Counted from the stretch's first letter, positions 16,883 through 26,183 are shown. The stretch is 64,000 nucleotides of DNA from Anaerolineae bacterium (GCA_017303635.1 JAFLCG010000011.1:124001-188000), one strand, 5' to 3'. The notes: a model not told the origin generated them from the sequence alone. Translations and numbers: made by a program.

Positions 16883-17794
16883 TTAGCCTTTGAACGCTCC
16901 TTCGATGAATCCTTGGAAGAAAGCTTTCCGGGCCAGCAAGAACAGGCCAATGCCCGGTAACATCATCATAATGGCCGCAGCATTCAGGAGTTCACTGTTG
17001 TTCCCGGTCAACTGATTTTGAAAGTCGAGCAGCCCGACTGTGGCTGTTTTGAGTTCATCACTGCGGATTAACAGTGAGGCAGTGACGAAATCATTCCAGT
17101 TGAAAACAAAGTTGGTCAGGAATACCGCCATAAGCCCCGGCAGCGAGAGCGGGAGCAGAACGTGACGCAGCGCCTGTAAAGGTGTCGCTCCGTCCACAAG
17201 GGCGGCATCTTCCAGTTCTCGCGGGATGGCTGCATAAAAGCTTTTCATCACCCATACACCAAATGGAATCCCAAACGCGCTGTAGACAGCGATTAAGAGT
17301 AGTAGATTGGCAACTTGTCTGGCGTTCAGATCGCCAATTATTGCGGCTCCGGTCGGCACCAGGCGCAATAGTTCACTGGTCAGCCGATAAAGGGGAATCA
17401 GATTGACGATGCCCGGCAGCATCATCAGTCCCAGTAGGAGGATGAGCACCCCGCGCCGTCCCTGAAAGCGCAACCGGGCGAAGGCGTAACCGGCCAGCGC
17501 ACAAAAGGTTGTGGTGAGGAGGGCACCACCCAGGCTAGTGATAGCGCTGTTGAGCAGGTTTCGCACGTAACGCGGTGTGGAGAGCAGTTGTTCATAATGA
17601 CCCCAGTACACCCCATCACGGAACAAGTTCTGTGCCAGCCCGAACCCGGTTGGCTGGAGAGACGTGACCAGGGCATAGATAATTGGGAAGAGAAACGCCA
17701 TACAGAGGATTACCAGTAGCAGGTAAGTCCAGTAATGCTTCCACCACCGGATGGGAGAACGGTTCACCAGATTCTGATCCTCAGTCCAAAGCAT
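16883..17794 (-). CDS. Carbohydrate ABC transporter permease, MalG-like
   Basis: The product of about 303 residues has six hydrophobic segments and the EAA loop ELEDAALVDGATPLQALRHV, matching MalG-type permeases of carbohydrate importers. ATG 17794 (MLWTEDQNLVNRS) is chosen over an upstream ATG at 17875 because the longer form would overlap the preceding permease gene by almost 100 bases; with 17794 the overlap is 14 bases. Neither a binding-protein nor an ATPase gene is adjacent, so partners must be encoded elsewhere or shared with other importers. Confidence 0.9.
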   Translation of the reverse strand: MLWTEDQNLVNRSPIRWWKHYWTYLLLVILCMAFLFPIIYALVTSLQPTGFGLAQNLFRDGVYWGHYEQLLSTPRYVRNLLNSAITSLGGALLTTTFCALAGYAFARLRFQGRRGVLILLLGLMMLPGIVNLIPLYRLTSELLRLVPTGAAIIGDLNARQVANLLLLIAVYSAFGIPFGVWVMKSFYAAIPRELEDAALVDGATPLQALRHVLLPLSLPGLMAVFLTNFVFNWNDFVTASLLIRSDELKTATVGLLDFQNQLTGNNSELLNAAAIMMMLPGIGLFLLARKAFFQGFIEGAFKG

Positions 17795-18653
17795 TTTGAG
17801 TGCGGAGGGTATTGAGATAGATGAGGGCCAGCCCTGCATTAATGAAGAACATGACCACGGAAACAGCAGATGCAAAGCCGAAGTTGTTAAATTGCAGAGC
17901 CTGTTTATAGAGCTGCAGGCTCACCACCTCGGTCGTTCGCCCAGGTCCGCCATCGGTAATCGAGAGGAAGAGGCCAACAGCATTGATCGCCTGAATGCTC
18001 AGGAATACCAACGTGACTTGTGTAGTCGGCAGCATCAGAGGCCAGGTCACGTTCCAGAACTGCTGCCATCGGTCTGCGCCGTCGATGCTGGCGGCCTCAG
18101 TTAATTCACCCGGGATAGTTTGTAGCCCGGCTAGCAGTAACAAGAGGGCGAAGGCCGTCCCTCGCCAGAGTGCAGCGGCCAGCACCACGCTCAGGGCGCC
18201 AGTGCCTTCTGCCAGAAAAGAATAATCGCCCAGCAGGGGGCCGAGCATATTTTGCAGTAGACCTACCCTCGGCAGGAATAACCAGCGCCACAATATACCC
18301 GCCACAATATCGGAGAGCATCCACGGGATAAAAATCACAGTCAGGAAGAAGCTGGCACCTTTCATTCTGCCCCTGAATACCAACGCCAGCAGGTAGGCAA
18401 ACACGATGACCAGACTGACATATAATACGCCGTAGATAGCTGTCCGCCCCAGCCCGGCCCAGAACAAGGTATTCCCAAAAAGTCTCTGGAAATTCTCCAG
18501 CCCCACATAAACGAAGGTCGCCCGTCGATTTTCGTACAGGCTCAGTCGGAAGCTAAACAGCGTAGGGTAGAGGATGAACGTGCCGACACACAGCAGCGCC
18601 GGCAGGATCAGTACATAGGGTAGTGAGCGGTGCAGGCGCGATTGAGGTTTCAT
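17781..18653 (-). CDS. Carbohydrate ABC transporter permease, MalF-like
   Basis: This 290-residue membrane protein starts MKPQSRLHRSLPYVLILPALLCV and has six hydrophobic segments with the EAA loop ELTEAASIDGADRWQQFWNV. It matches MalF/UgpA-type permeases and would pair with the MalG-like protein whose gene overlaps its end. It is the first gene of a two-gene unit that diverges from the hydroxyacid dehydrogenase gene at 18821; the 167 bases between them should hold both promoters. Confidence 0.9.
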   Translation of the reverse strand: MKPQSRLHRSLPYVLILPALLCVGTFILYPTLFSFRLSLYENRRATFVYVGLENFQRLFGNTLFWAGLGRTAIYGVLYVSLVIVFAYLLALVFRGRMKGASFFLTVIFIPWMLSDIVAGILWRWLFLPRVGLLQNMLGPLLGDYSFLAEGTGALSVVLAAALWRGTAFALLLLLAGLQTIPGELTEAASIDGADRWQQFWNVTWPLMLPTTQVTLVFLSIQAINAVGLFLSITDGGPGRTTEVVSLQLYKQALQFNNFGFASAVSVVMFFINAGLALIYLNTLRTQNALD

Positions 18654-18820
18654 CAGGCTTTTGACAGTATTAGAAGCTATGTTGCATCTTCAAACGCTGC
18701 TTAAAGGTAACGCAAAATGGTTACGATCATAGTGGCGGTATGTGAGCGAAGTAGATTATTGCGGGTGGGTTTTGAATTCCTGTGGTTGGTAAGTTCAAGA
18801 TAGAGAGTTGAAGGTGTGAT

Positions 18821-19822
18821 ATGCCTAGGGTGGTTTATACGACTGAGCGCAGCTTGGTTCATCAGCAGCGGGCGCTATCCGCTGCTCCACCTGAACTTTC
18901 CATCACGATGCTCCACCAGCCTGCTCCACAGGCTCTCTACGCAGCCCTCCAAGACGCCGAATATCTGATCTCGGAACGTGTGGGTGTCGTTGATGAGCAG
19001 TTGTTTGCGAGCGCGCCGTACTTGAAGTTGGTTGTGCGTGTAGGGTCTTTTCACCATGACATTGATCTGCATGCAGCACGCGCTGCTGATGTGACGGTTT
19101 GTCGTCACCCTGATGCGGGTACCCATGCGGTTGCCGAGCATTGCATCCTGCAAATGCTGGTTCTGACCAGGAAACTGCGTCAGGTAGAGCAGGCGGCGCT
19201 GGCACCCGACCCACGCTGGGGCGAACCACGACAAACTGATGAGAACGTCTTCGCATATAACTGGTCAGGGCAGCGGGGACTGGGCCGCATCGAGGGGCGG
19301 ACGGTGGGTATTCTGGGCATGGGGGAGATCGGTGCAGAGGTCGCTCGGCGGTTGTCTGGGTGGGGTTGTTCGATTCTCTATCACAAGCGCCGTCGCTTGC
19401 CCGAGTCGGTAGAACGTGAACTGAACATCACTTATGTCGATTCCGAGGGATTGCTGGCCGAGAGTGATTACCTCGTATCCCTGCTGCCCTATCTTCCAGA
19501 AACCGTTAACTATCTCAACCAGGACCGCATCAACCGGCTTCGATCCGGTGCCTTTGTACTGAGCTGTGGCAGTGGTGGCACCTTCGATGAGGCAGCGCTG
19601 GCACGCGCATTCCAAGATGGGCGCCTCGCCGGAGTAGCAGTCGATAGCCACACTTGGGAACCACTGCGTGCCGATGATCCTTTGTTGGCTTTAGCCCGTG
19701 CGGGTGCCAATGTGCTGTTGACCCCGCATATCGCTGCTGGAACTGAATTCGACCGTGGCGGGGAATACAGCAACATCCTGCGCCATCTACAAGGTGAACC
19801 TTTGCTCTATCGCCTAACCTGA
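18821..19822 (+). CDS. D-isomer specific 2-hydroxyacid dehydrogenase family protein
   Basis: The 333-residue product has the NAD-binding motif VGILGMGEIGAEVARRL (about 162-178) and the C-terminal TPHIAAGT with the catalytic His (303). E280 in TWEP fits the catalytic Glu. The stretch that is normally INTARGG reads LSCGSGG, so the arginine that binds the substrate carboxylate is replaced by Ser251. It may therefore have an altered substrate or lack the classical activity. It stands alone, divergent from the permease pair and convergent with the GH4 gene. Confidence 0.88.
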   Translation: MPRVVYTTERSLVHQQRALSAAPPELSITMLHQPAPQALYAALQDAEYLISERVGVVDEQLFASAPYLKLVVRVGSFHHDIDLHAARAADVTVCRHPDAGTHAVAEHCILQMLVLTRKLRQVEQAALAPDPRWGEPRQTDENVFAYNWSGQRGLGRIEGRTVGILGMGEIGAEVARRLSGWGCSILYHKRRRLPESVERELNITYVDSEGLLAESDYLVSLLPYLPETVNYLNQDRINRLRSGAFVLSCGSGGTFDEAALARAFQDGRLAGVAVDSHTWEPLRADDPLLALARAGANVLLTPHIAAGTEFDRGGEYSNILRHLQGEPLLYRLT

Positions 19823-19846
19823 GGGGCGCAGCGCTGTGCGCCCCTC
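19821..19846. terminator. Palindrome between convergent genes
   Basis: Ten-base arms GAGGGGCGCA and TGCGCCCCTC enclose GCGCTG. It begins at the last bases of the dehydrogenase gene and lies 23 bases before the GH4 stop, so it could end transcription from both sides. Its core matches the GGGGCGCA-TGCGCCC palindromes near 60.7 and 63.4 kb. Confidence 0.6.
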
Positions 19847-19868
19847 AGCGCTAACTGACAGAGAATGA

Positions 19869-21164
19869 CTAGTGGTATTCGGGCAGCCAATTGCCATGTG
19901 CGGCAATCAGGTCATCCACGAGTGACCAGATCTGGTCGAGAGAGAGTTCCGCAGCGGTGTGCGGATCAAGCATCGCGGCGTGGTAGATGTGCTCACGCTT
20001 GCCGGTCAGTGCCGCTTCAACCACTAGCGACTGCACATTGATGTTGGTCTGCATCAGTGCGGCCAAATGCGGGGGCAGAGACCCGATCTTGGTCGGCTGG
20101 ATGCCGTTTTTATCGACCAGGCAGGGTACCTCCACGCAGCAGCCCTGGGGCAGGTTATCAATCAGGCCACGATTGGGGACATTACCGTAGACAACGCACG
20201 GTTTCCCGGTCTCCAGGCTGTGAATGATGCTCGACCCGTATTCGACACTGCGTTCGATTTCAATCGGTGCGCCACCTTCCAGCGCAGATCGTTGTTCTTC
20301 CCAAGCTGCGATCTGCACTTCACAGCGCCGAATGTACTCATCCAGGGGAATATTGAATTCTTCGATCAGGTCCGGGCGGTCGCGCTTGATGAACCACGGA
20401 ACATATTCGCTGAAGTGTTCGCTGCTTTCCGTCACGAAGTAGCCCAGGCGGTTGAACATCTCATAGCGGACGCGGTTCCAGTCTGGTTGCCGATTGTTAT
20501 CGAAGACTTCGCGGATGCGCGGGTACAGATCTTCGCCATTGCGCTCAAACTTCAGGTAGAAAGCCATGTGGTTGATTCCGCCGACCACATAGTTAATCTC
20601 GTTCAGCGGCACATTGATGTCTGCTGCCAATTCACTGGCGGTGTGCTGGACGCTGTGGCAGAGGCCAATCGTCTTGATGCGGGTGGCCTTCGTGACAGCC
20701 CAGCAGTTCATCGCCATCGGATTAACGTACTGGAGGAAGGTCACGTCCGGGCAGAGTTGCTCCATTTCACGGCACATCTCCAGCATGACAGGGATCGTCC
20801 GCAGGGCGCGCATGATGCCGCCGATGCCCAGCGTATCAGCAATGGTTTGACGGAGGCCGTACTTTTTGGGAATTTCAAAGTCAACCACGGTACCTGGCTT
20901 ATAACCGGCCACCTGGATCATATTGATGGCATAGTCGGCCCCATCTAATGCCTGCTTGCGGTCGAGCGTTGCAGTGATTTTCGGAGTGATCTTCAACGTC
21001 TCTGCGATGCGATTGGCAACAATCTCGGATGTGCGGAGGCGTGTTTCGTCAATGTCGTGCAGCGCAATCTCACTGTTGGCCAGCTCTGGGTAGGAGAGAA
21101 TGTCTCCCAACAGATTCTTGGCAAATACCGTGCTGCCTGCGCCGATAAACGTGATCTTCGCCAT
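19869..21164 (-). CDS. melA: Glycoside hydrolase family 4, alpha-galactosidase/alpha-glucosidase
   Basis: The 431-residue product is close to MelA: it starts ITFIGAGSTVFAKNLLGD, an NAD-binding loop, and has LRQTIADTLGIGGIMRALR, YVNPMAMNCWAV, GLCHSVQHTASEL and GGINHMAFYL. GH4 enzymes need NAD and Mn and cleave by an oxidation-elimination mechanism in the cytoplasm; the Cys and His of GLCH and INH bind the metal. It is the last gene of the second LacI operon, so it probably hydrolyses the alpha-linked oligosaccharide imported by that operon. Whether galactose or glucose is released cannot be told from the sequence. Confidence 0.92.
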   Translation of the reverse strand: MAKITFIGAGSTVFAKNLLGDILSYPELANSEIALHDIDETRLRTSEIVANRIAETLKITPKITATLDRKQALDGADYAINMIQVAGYKPGTVVDFEIPKKYGLRQTIADTLGIGGIMRALRTIPVMLEMCREMEQLCPDVTFLQYVNPMAMNCWAVTKATRIKTIGLCHSVQHTASELAADINVPLNEINYVVGGINHMAFYLKFERNGEDLYPRIREVFDNNRQPDWNRVRYEMFNRLGYFVTESSEHFSEYVPWFIKRDRPDLIEEFNIPLDEYIRRCEVQIAAWEEQRSALEGGAPIEIERSVEYGSSIIHSLETGKPCVVYGNVPNRGLIDNLPQGCCVEVPCLVDKNGIQPTKIGSLPPHLAALMQTNINVQSLVVEAALTGKREHIYHAAMLDPHTAAELSLDQIWSLVDDLIAAHGNWLPEYH

Positions 21165-21176
21165 AGGATAACCTTT

Positions 21177-22775
21177 CTACGGATGGTAAACGGTGAGAAT
21201 ACGTTCGGAACCGAACTGATCAATGCTGGAGATGGCACCATCAGGCCAGCGGACTTCCAGCCGATGAACAATACTATGTGACGGGAAGCCAAAGTGTATC
21301 CGGGAAGGATCGCCAGAGATATAGCCGCTCCCGCTGCGGACATCGCGCCAATAGGTTCCTGTGCTGGTTTCCAGCAGCAGGGTTGCGCCGAGTCCAAAAG
21401 GATTGCCGGTGTCGGGTGCTCGCAGGTCAACCTGCAAGCTACTTCCGCCACACAGAGAATTTTCGAATAGTTGAGCTGGCTCGCTAAGGTTATTCACCAC
21501 AATGTCCAGGTCGCCATCATTGTCCAGGTCAGCCATGCTCATACCACGACCACTGCGAAGACTGCCCAGGTTCCATTCGGTCGCAGGTTCAAACATGCTG
21601 CCGCCGTTATTGCGGAAGGCCTGATTGGCCTCCACCAGTGCGTAATCCGGCAAATCAGCGAACAACTCGATGGACATCATGCCATTCACGACATACAGAT
21701 CAAGGTAGCCGTCATTGTCCAGATCACCAAACTTGCTTGACCAACTCCAGCCTGTTGCGCTGACCCCATAAGTACCAGCCTGATCAACCCAGTCGTTCGA
21801 GTAATTGCGTTGTAAAAGGACATTTCGGATATGCTGCCGGTCTCCGGGGCGGCGTGGTTTGAGTTCCAGCGGTGCTATAACCCGCTCTTGCATCAGATCG
21901 GCGAGCTCGGAACCGGGGTAGGGCTGCATGTCAGCGGCAAAGAATTCCAATGTGCCGTTGTTATCAAGATCACCATAATCAAAGCTCATGGTGTTGTAAG
22001 CCGTATTGACGAAGGGCGTAGTTTCAACCCAGGTATTCGCGTCCAATGACCAGGCTTGATCCGGGAAACCGAAGTCGTTACCCACGATTAGTTCAAGTTG
22101 TGAATCGGCATTGACGTCGACGATCATCACAGCCAGGGCCTGAGATTGTTCTGCCAGTCGGATGGGGATAAAACGTTCTTCCTGATGTTCGTAATAGATT
22201 ACGCCAGCGCCACCACCCAACATAAAGCTATCACGTAGCGTGCGCTCCAATTCGGAATCATAGGAAGCCGTGATCGCATCCAGATCGCCATCCCCATCTG
22301 CATCCAGCCAGGCCATGGTGTAAGCCGGGTTGCGGATACCGCGCAGGGTAGCCGGGGCGAAGGTCATATCGTGCTGATTGCGCCACCAGCGCGGTGCAGC
22401 GAGTTGAGTGGTGTGGACAATGTCATTCCAACCGTCGCCATCAACGTCCACCAGCGCAAAGGCTCGTGTCTGACCCGTCGGCGCGAAGGGCTGTGCCTTA
22501 AAAACCAGGTTGCCCTGATTCCAAAGGATGGTGCTTGGGCCATAGAGATTCCCCATGACCACATCCAGTAATCCATCCTGGTTGAGGTCGTTGATCGCTA
22601 CGCCCGAACCATTGCTTTCATAGGAGCGGGGAACACCGCGTATCTGTGTGGTATGGGGCAGATCATGGGTGATGAAAACACCCAGGCACGCTTCAACCTG
22701 CATCGGTAGCGATTGTAATCCTACGATGAACATCATGAAAAGCATGTGGCTCAGGGATAAAGCGTGGCGGTACAT
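21177..22775 (-). CDS. FG-GAP/VCBS repeat protein with ASPIC/UnbV C-terminus
   Basis: The 532-residue product has an N-terminal signal segment and at least six FG-GAP/VCBS-type repeats with calcium-binding loops, for example NDLNQDGLLDVVMGN, VDVDGDGWNDIV, LDADGDGDLDAI and ADLDNDGDLDIVVNN. The C-terminal 80 residues, ending in GYISGDPSRIHFGF and EVRWPDGAISSI, match the ASPIC/UnbV domain. It is predicted to be an exported calcium-binding beta-propeller. It sits between the binding-protein gene and the GH4 gene, 12 bases from the latter, so it may help bind the glycan outside the cell; that role is inferred. Confidence 0.87.
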   Translation of the reverse strand: MYRHALSLSHMLFMMFIVGLQSLPMQVEACLGVFITHDLPHTTQIRGVPRSYESNGSGVAINDLNQDGLLDVVMGNLYGPSTILWNQGNLVFKAQPFAPTGQTRAFALVDVDGDGWNDIVHTTQLAAPRWWRNQHDMTFAPATLRGIRNPAYTMAWLDADGDGDLDAITASYDSELERTLRDSFMLGGGAGVIYYEHQEERFIPIRLAEQSQALAVMIVDVNADSQLELIVGNDFGFPDQAWSLDANTWVETTPFVNTAYNTMSFDYGDLDNNGTLEFFAADMQPYPGSELADLMQERVIAPLELKPRRPGDRQHIRNVLLQRNYSNDWVDQAGTYGVSATGWSWSSKFGDLDNDGYLDLYVVNGMMSIELFADLPDYALVEANQAFRNNGGSMFEPATEWNLGSLRSGRGMSMADLDNDGDLDIVVNNLSEPAQLFENSLCGGSSLQVDLRAPDTGNPFGLGATLLLETSTGTYWRDVRSGSGYISGDPSRIHFGFPSHSIVHRLEVRWPDGAISSIDQFGSERILTVYHP

Positions 22776-22849
22776 GAGGTATCCACTAGAAAGTGTACCG
22801 CCTCTATGCGAGACGGTACACCTGGGTCACACAGACTTACAGGTCAATA

Positions 22850-24169
22850 TTATTGGAACAGTGCATTGACTTCGGCATTGGCATCAGGCATCACATCGGC
22901 AGCCTGAACCTCGCCCAGACCAACACGATCCATCGCTTCGACCATGATGGTGTTAATCTCACCACCAAAGTCGGTGATGGGGAACAGGAAGGTGCCGCCT
23001 TCTTCATTAGCCTGATCGACGAACGGGCTGATGTCTATACCGGCATCCAGGCGAGCTTGGAGGGAGATAGCAGCCGAGTCCGGAATGGCCGGGAAGACCA
23101 CACCAGAGGCACCAACGATGTCCTGGCATTCACGGCTACCCAGGAACTTGACCCAGGCCCAGGATTCTTCCAGGTGCGGGGTACCTACATAGATCGAGTC
23201 CGCCAGACCGTTGAACATGCTGCGGCGGCCTTCAGGACCCTGCGGCAGACGGGCGAAACCAACCGGGAATTCACTGGCCAGATAGGTGCCGATCATCCAG
23301 GAACCATCAACGATCAAAGCGACATTGCCGGCCTGGAACAGGGCAGTGCGCCCCAGCGAGGTTTGTTCTTCCAGCGGTTGGGCGACACCCTGAACCAGCC
23401 ACAGGTTCGCCAGCCATTGAGCCGTGCCGATAAAGCGCGGATCGTCATAGTTGTACTGGTTGCCCCACAGGCCGTTGTTGTGTGACCAGCCAGTGGTATT
23501 GCTCAGCCAGCTCCATTCGGTCTGGCCGTAAGGGCCACCCATGCCGTTGCTGGCATAGCCGTACTGGGCTACATTGGCCTTGTCGAAATCTGGGCTGAGG
23601 GCGTTGTTGCCATTGGCATCCAGGGTCAGTTGAGCCAGCACCTGGCCGAAGCTGCCCCCGTCATCCGGGTTCCAGGTCAGGTCATCCAGAACCGCCGGAT
23701 CGACCCCTGCGCGTTCAAACGCTTCCGTATTGTAAACAATGGCGACAGTGTCCCAGTCCTTCGGCAGACCGTAACGCTTGCCGTCACGGGTCCACAGATC
23801 GGCCAGGCCAGGATAGTAAATATCGGTGGCAACACCGTCACGTTCAACCAAAGGCTGAATATCAACAATCTGTTCGAGGGTGGCAAATTCAGGATACTTC
23901 GCCAGGTGGTCGGTGAAGACATCCGGCGACTCGCCGCTGACGAAACCGGTGGTGATGGCGGTCCAGTAATCGTCCCAGCCCAACTGCTGGACATCGACGA
24001 CGATGCCGGGATTGGCTTCCTGGAACTTAACCGCACATTCTTGATAAGGGGGCAACTGATTGGCATCCCACATCACGTAGCTGATGGTGACGGGGTCTTG
24101 CGCCTGGGCGGTGCCAATGATGGCAACCAGCGCCAGGAGCACCAGAACAACAGACAACTGACGTTTCAT
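22850..24169 (-). CDS. Carbohydrate ABC transporter substrate-binding protein (family 1)
   Basis: The 439-residue product has a signal peptide ending near AQA and a MalE/UgpB-type fold. Typical stretches are VTISYVMWDANQLPPYQE, SGESPDVFTDHLAKYPEF, and NVALIVDGSWMIGTYLASEF. ATG 24169 has GAGGAG upstream. It follows the two permease genes of the operon after about 100 bases holding two hairpins. No ATPase gene is nearby, so an MsmK-type ATPase shared between importers is likely. Confidence 0.92.
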   Translation of the reverse strand: MKRQLSVVLVLLALVAIIGTAQAQDPVTISYVMWDANQLPPYQECAVKFQEANPGIVVDVQQLGWDDYWTAITTGFVSGESPDVFTDHLAKYPEFATLEQIVDIQPLVERDGVATDIYYPGLADLWTRDGKRYGLPKDWDTVAIVYNTEAFERAGVDPAVLDDLTWNPDDGGSFGQVLAQLTLDANGNNALSPDFDKANVAQYGYASNGMGGPYGQTEWSWLSNTTGWSHNNGLWGNQYNYDDPRFIGTAQWLANLWLVQGVAQPLEEQTSLGRTALFQAGNVALIVDGSWMIGTYLASEFPVGFARLPQGPEGRRSMFNGLADSIYVGTPHLEESWAWVKFLGSRECQDIVGASGVVFPAIPDSAAISLQARLDAGIDISPFVDQANEEGGTFLFPITDFGGEINTIMVEAMDRVGLGEVQAADVMPDANAEVNALFQ

Positions 24170-24210
24170 GTTCCATACTCCTCAAAATGAAAACCTACAC
24201 CTGGACTAAA

Positions 24211-24230
24211 CAGGTTAAACCTATAACCTG
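24211..24230 (-). promoter_or_regulatory. Hairpin upstream of binding-protein gene
   Basis: Seven-base arms CAGGTTA and TAACCTG enclose six bases about 40 bases before the binding-protein start. With the hairpin at 24250-24269 it separates permease and binding-protein segments of the mRNA, and probably allows a higher level of the latter. Confidence 0.5.
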
Positions 24231-24249
24231 TGTGACCCACAAACTCAGG

Positions 24250-24269
24250 GGGTGAGCAAACCCTCACCC
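24250..24269 (-). promoter_or_regulatory. Hairpin directly after permease stop codon
   Basis: Arms GGGTGAG (24250-24256) and CTCACCC (24263-24269) adjoin the stop codon of the MalG-like permease gene. It has no T-run and is more likely an mRNA-processing or stabilising hairpin than a full terminator. Confidence 0.5.
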
Positions 24270-25211
24270 TTATTTGAAGCCGGAGAACTGGATCGAATCC
24301 ACCACCCGGCGACCGAAGAAGATGAACAACAGGATAGTTGGCACGATACTGACCACAGTTCCGGCCATCAGACCAGCCCAATCCGGCGAGCCCTGCGGCG
24401 TTTGTGATTTGAACACGCTCAGAGCGACGGTTAGCACACGCACTTCTTCATCCCGGCCGACCAGGAATGGCCACAGGTAGTCGTTCCAGCTTCCGACGAA
24501 GATCAATACGCCCATCGTCAGGAGTGGCCCGGTCATCAGCGGCAGGGAAACACGCCAGAAGACACCGAATTTACTGCTGCCATCCAGCAGCGCTGCTTCT
24601 TCCAGGTCACGATTCAGGCTCAGGAAGAACTGCCGCATGAAGAAGACCGCGAAGGGTGACATCAGGAAGGTCGGGGCGATAATGCCCTGGAAGGTGCCAA
24701 TCCATCCCAGTTGTCGGACAAATACGAAGTTCGGGATGAACAGCACGATCCCCGGCACCATCAGCCCGGTCAGATAGATCGTGAACAAGAGGTTGCGGAA
24801 AGGAAATTTCAGGCGGGCGAAAGCATAGGCGGCCATTGCGCTGAAAATAGTCTGCCCGACGGTGATTAAGCCGGAAACGATGATTGAGTTTCGCAGAAAG
24901 ATCCAGAAGTTTAACGTCCCTGGACTGATGTTTGAGGCTTGCTGACCAACCAACGTACTGGGGTCGATCATGCCCAGCACGCGCTCGAAGTTAAAGGTCG
25001 TGGCGTTATGTGGCAGCAGATCACTGGCGTAGGCATATACCGATGATGGTTCGGATAGAGCCGTTCGGACAACCCAGTAGAACGGGAACAGCGTGATGAA
25101 TAACAACAGCCCAATCAAGATCCAGACGACGAGATTACCGATGTTGATGCGCTGTGCCCAACTGGCCGTACCGGCCTCTGCCTTGACAGCGGTTTGAGTG
25201 ATGGAAGTCAT
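24270..25211 (-). CDS. Carbohydrate ABC transporter permease, MalG-like
   Basis: This 313-residue protein has six hydrophobic segments, a P-loop-free BPD_transp_1 fold and the EAA loop DLEEAALLDGSSKFGVFWRV. It begins MTSITQTAVKAEAGTAS with AAAGGAGG seven or so bases upstream. It would form the membrane channel with the MalF-like protein encoded 12 bases upstream. Confidence 0.93.
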   Translation of the reverse strand: MTSITQTAVKAEAGTASWAQRINIGNLVVWILIGLLLFITLFPFYWVVRTALSEPSSVYAYASDLLPHNATTFNFERVLGMIDPSTLVGQQASNISPGTLNFWIFLRNSIIVSGLITVGQTIFSAMAAYAFARLKFPFRNLLFTIYLTGLMVPGIVLFIPNFVFVRQLGWIGTFQGIIAPTFLMSPFAVFFMRQFFLSLNRDLEEAALLDGSSKFGVFWRVSLPLMTGPLLTMGVLIFVGSWNDYLWPFLVGRDEEVRVLTVALSVFKSQTPQGSPDWAGLMAGTVVSIVPTILLFIFFGRRVVDSIQFSGFK

Positions 25212-25222
25212 GCTGTCCTCCT

Positions 25223-26161
25223 TTATGAGTATTCGGCCAGGTCGGAACGGTCGCTGCGGAAGAATCGGTTCTGGATCAAGGTAATGGTCACCAGGATCAG
25301 GAACAGCACAGTCGAGGCCGCCGTTGCGGTACCCATGCTGATGCGCCGTTCGAACACTTCCTGGTAGATGTAGAAGATGATCGTCCGGGTGGCACCGGCA
25401 GGGCCGCCCTGCGTCGTGACGGCAATGGTGTCGAAGATCTGGAATGAACCGATGACCGAGGTAATGATCACAAATGCCAGCACCGGACGCAGTAGAGGCA
25501 GCGTAATGCGGAAGAAGCGGGTACTGGCATTCGCGCCGTCGACGGTCGCCGCCTCATATAATGAGGTTGGGATCGTCTTTAAACCGGCGAAAAGCAGTAC
25601 TGCGTTATAACCCATATGTCGCCAGATGTTCACACCGGCGATGGTGGCAATAGCCTGGTCGGGTAGACCAAAAAACCCTTGCTTGCCGATTCCCACCGCG
25701 TCCAGCACGATATTGACGATGCCCAGTGTGGGATCGAGCAACCATAAGAACAGCGACGCGACGATGACATTCGGCATCAGCCATGGCAGGATCATGATGC
25801 TTCGGAAGATGGCTGAGTTGCTCACGCGGTTCATCAGCAGCGCCATAATGACGGCCAAAACTGTCTGAATGGGAATGTTCCACAGCACATAGCTGATGGT
25901 GATAGTCAGCGAGCGCCAGAAGCGTTCATCAGCAAAGATGTCTTGGTAGTTTGCCAGCCCTACCCACTCCGGGTCGCGTAGCAGGTTCCACTCGGTGAAG
26001 CTGATAAAGATGCTGCGGACCGCCGGTACGGCGAAGAAGGCTGTGAAGCCAATCAGGCTGGGCAAGACAAAAATCAGCCCCAGAATAGCTTCATTGTTAC
26101 TAATAGTATTGAGTATTCTGGAAAGAAATCCGGTTTGCCTGGTTGAGGCATTTACTGTCAT
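25223..26161 (-). CDS. Carbohydrate ABC transporter permease, MalF-like
   Basis: The 312-residue product has six hydrophobic segments and the EAA loop LYEAATVDGANASTRFFRIT. It starts MTVNASTRQTGFLSRIL with a GGGGG tract before the ATG. The gene follows the LacI gene after 22 bases in the same direction, so the repressor, permeases, binding protein, FG-GAP protein and GH4 enzyme are probably one transcript. Confidence 0.93.
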   Translation of the reverse strand: MTVNASTRQTGFLSRILNTISNNEAILGLIFVLPSLIGFTAFFAVPAVRSIFISFTEWNLLRDPEWVGLANYQDIFADERFWRSLTITISYVLWNIPIQTVLAVIMALLMNRVSNSAIFRSIMILPWLMPNVIVASLFLWLLDPTLGIVNIVLDAVGIGKQGFFGLPDQAIATIAGVNIWRHMGYNAVLLFAGLKTIPTSLYEAATVDGANASTRFFRITLPLLRPVLAFVIITSVIGSFQIFDTIAVTTQGGPAGATRTIIFYIYQEVFERRISMGTATAASTVLFLILVTITLIQNRFFRSDRSDLAEYS

Positions 26162-26183
26162 ATATCCCCCTATTTCAACAAAA

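Noticed and set aside
20067..20948. 293-codon frame opposite the GH4 gene
   Set aside because: The minus strand encodes an unmistakable MelA-like enzyme; the plus-strand translation shows no family features.
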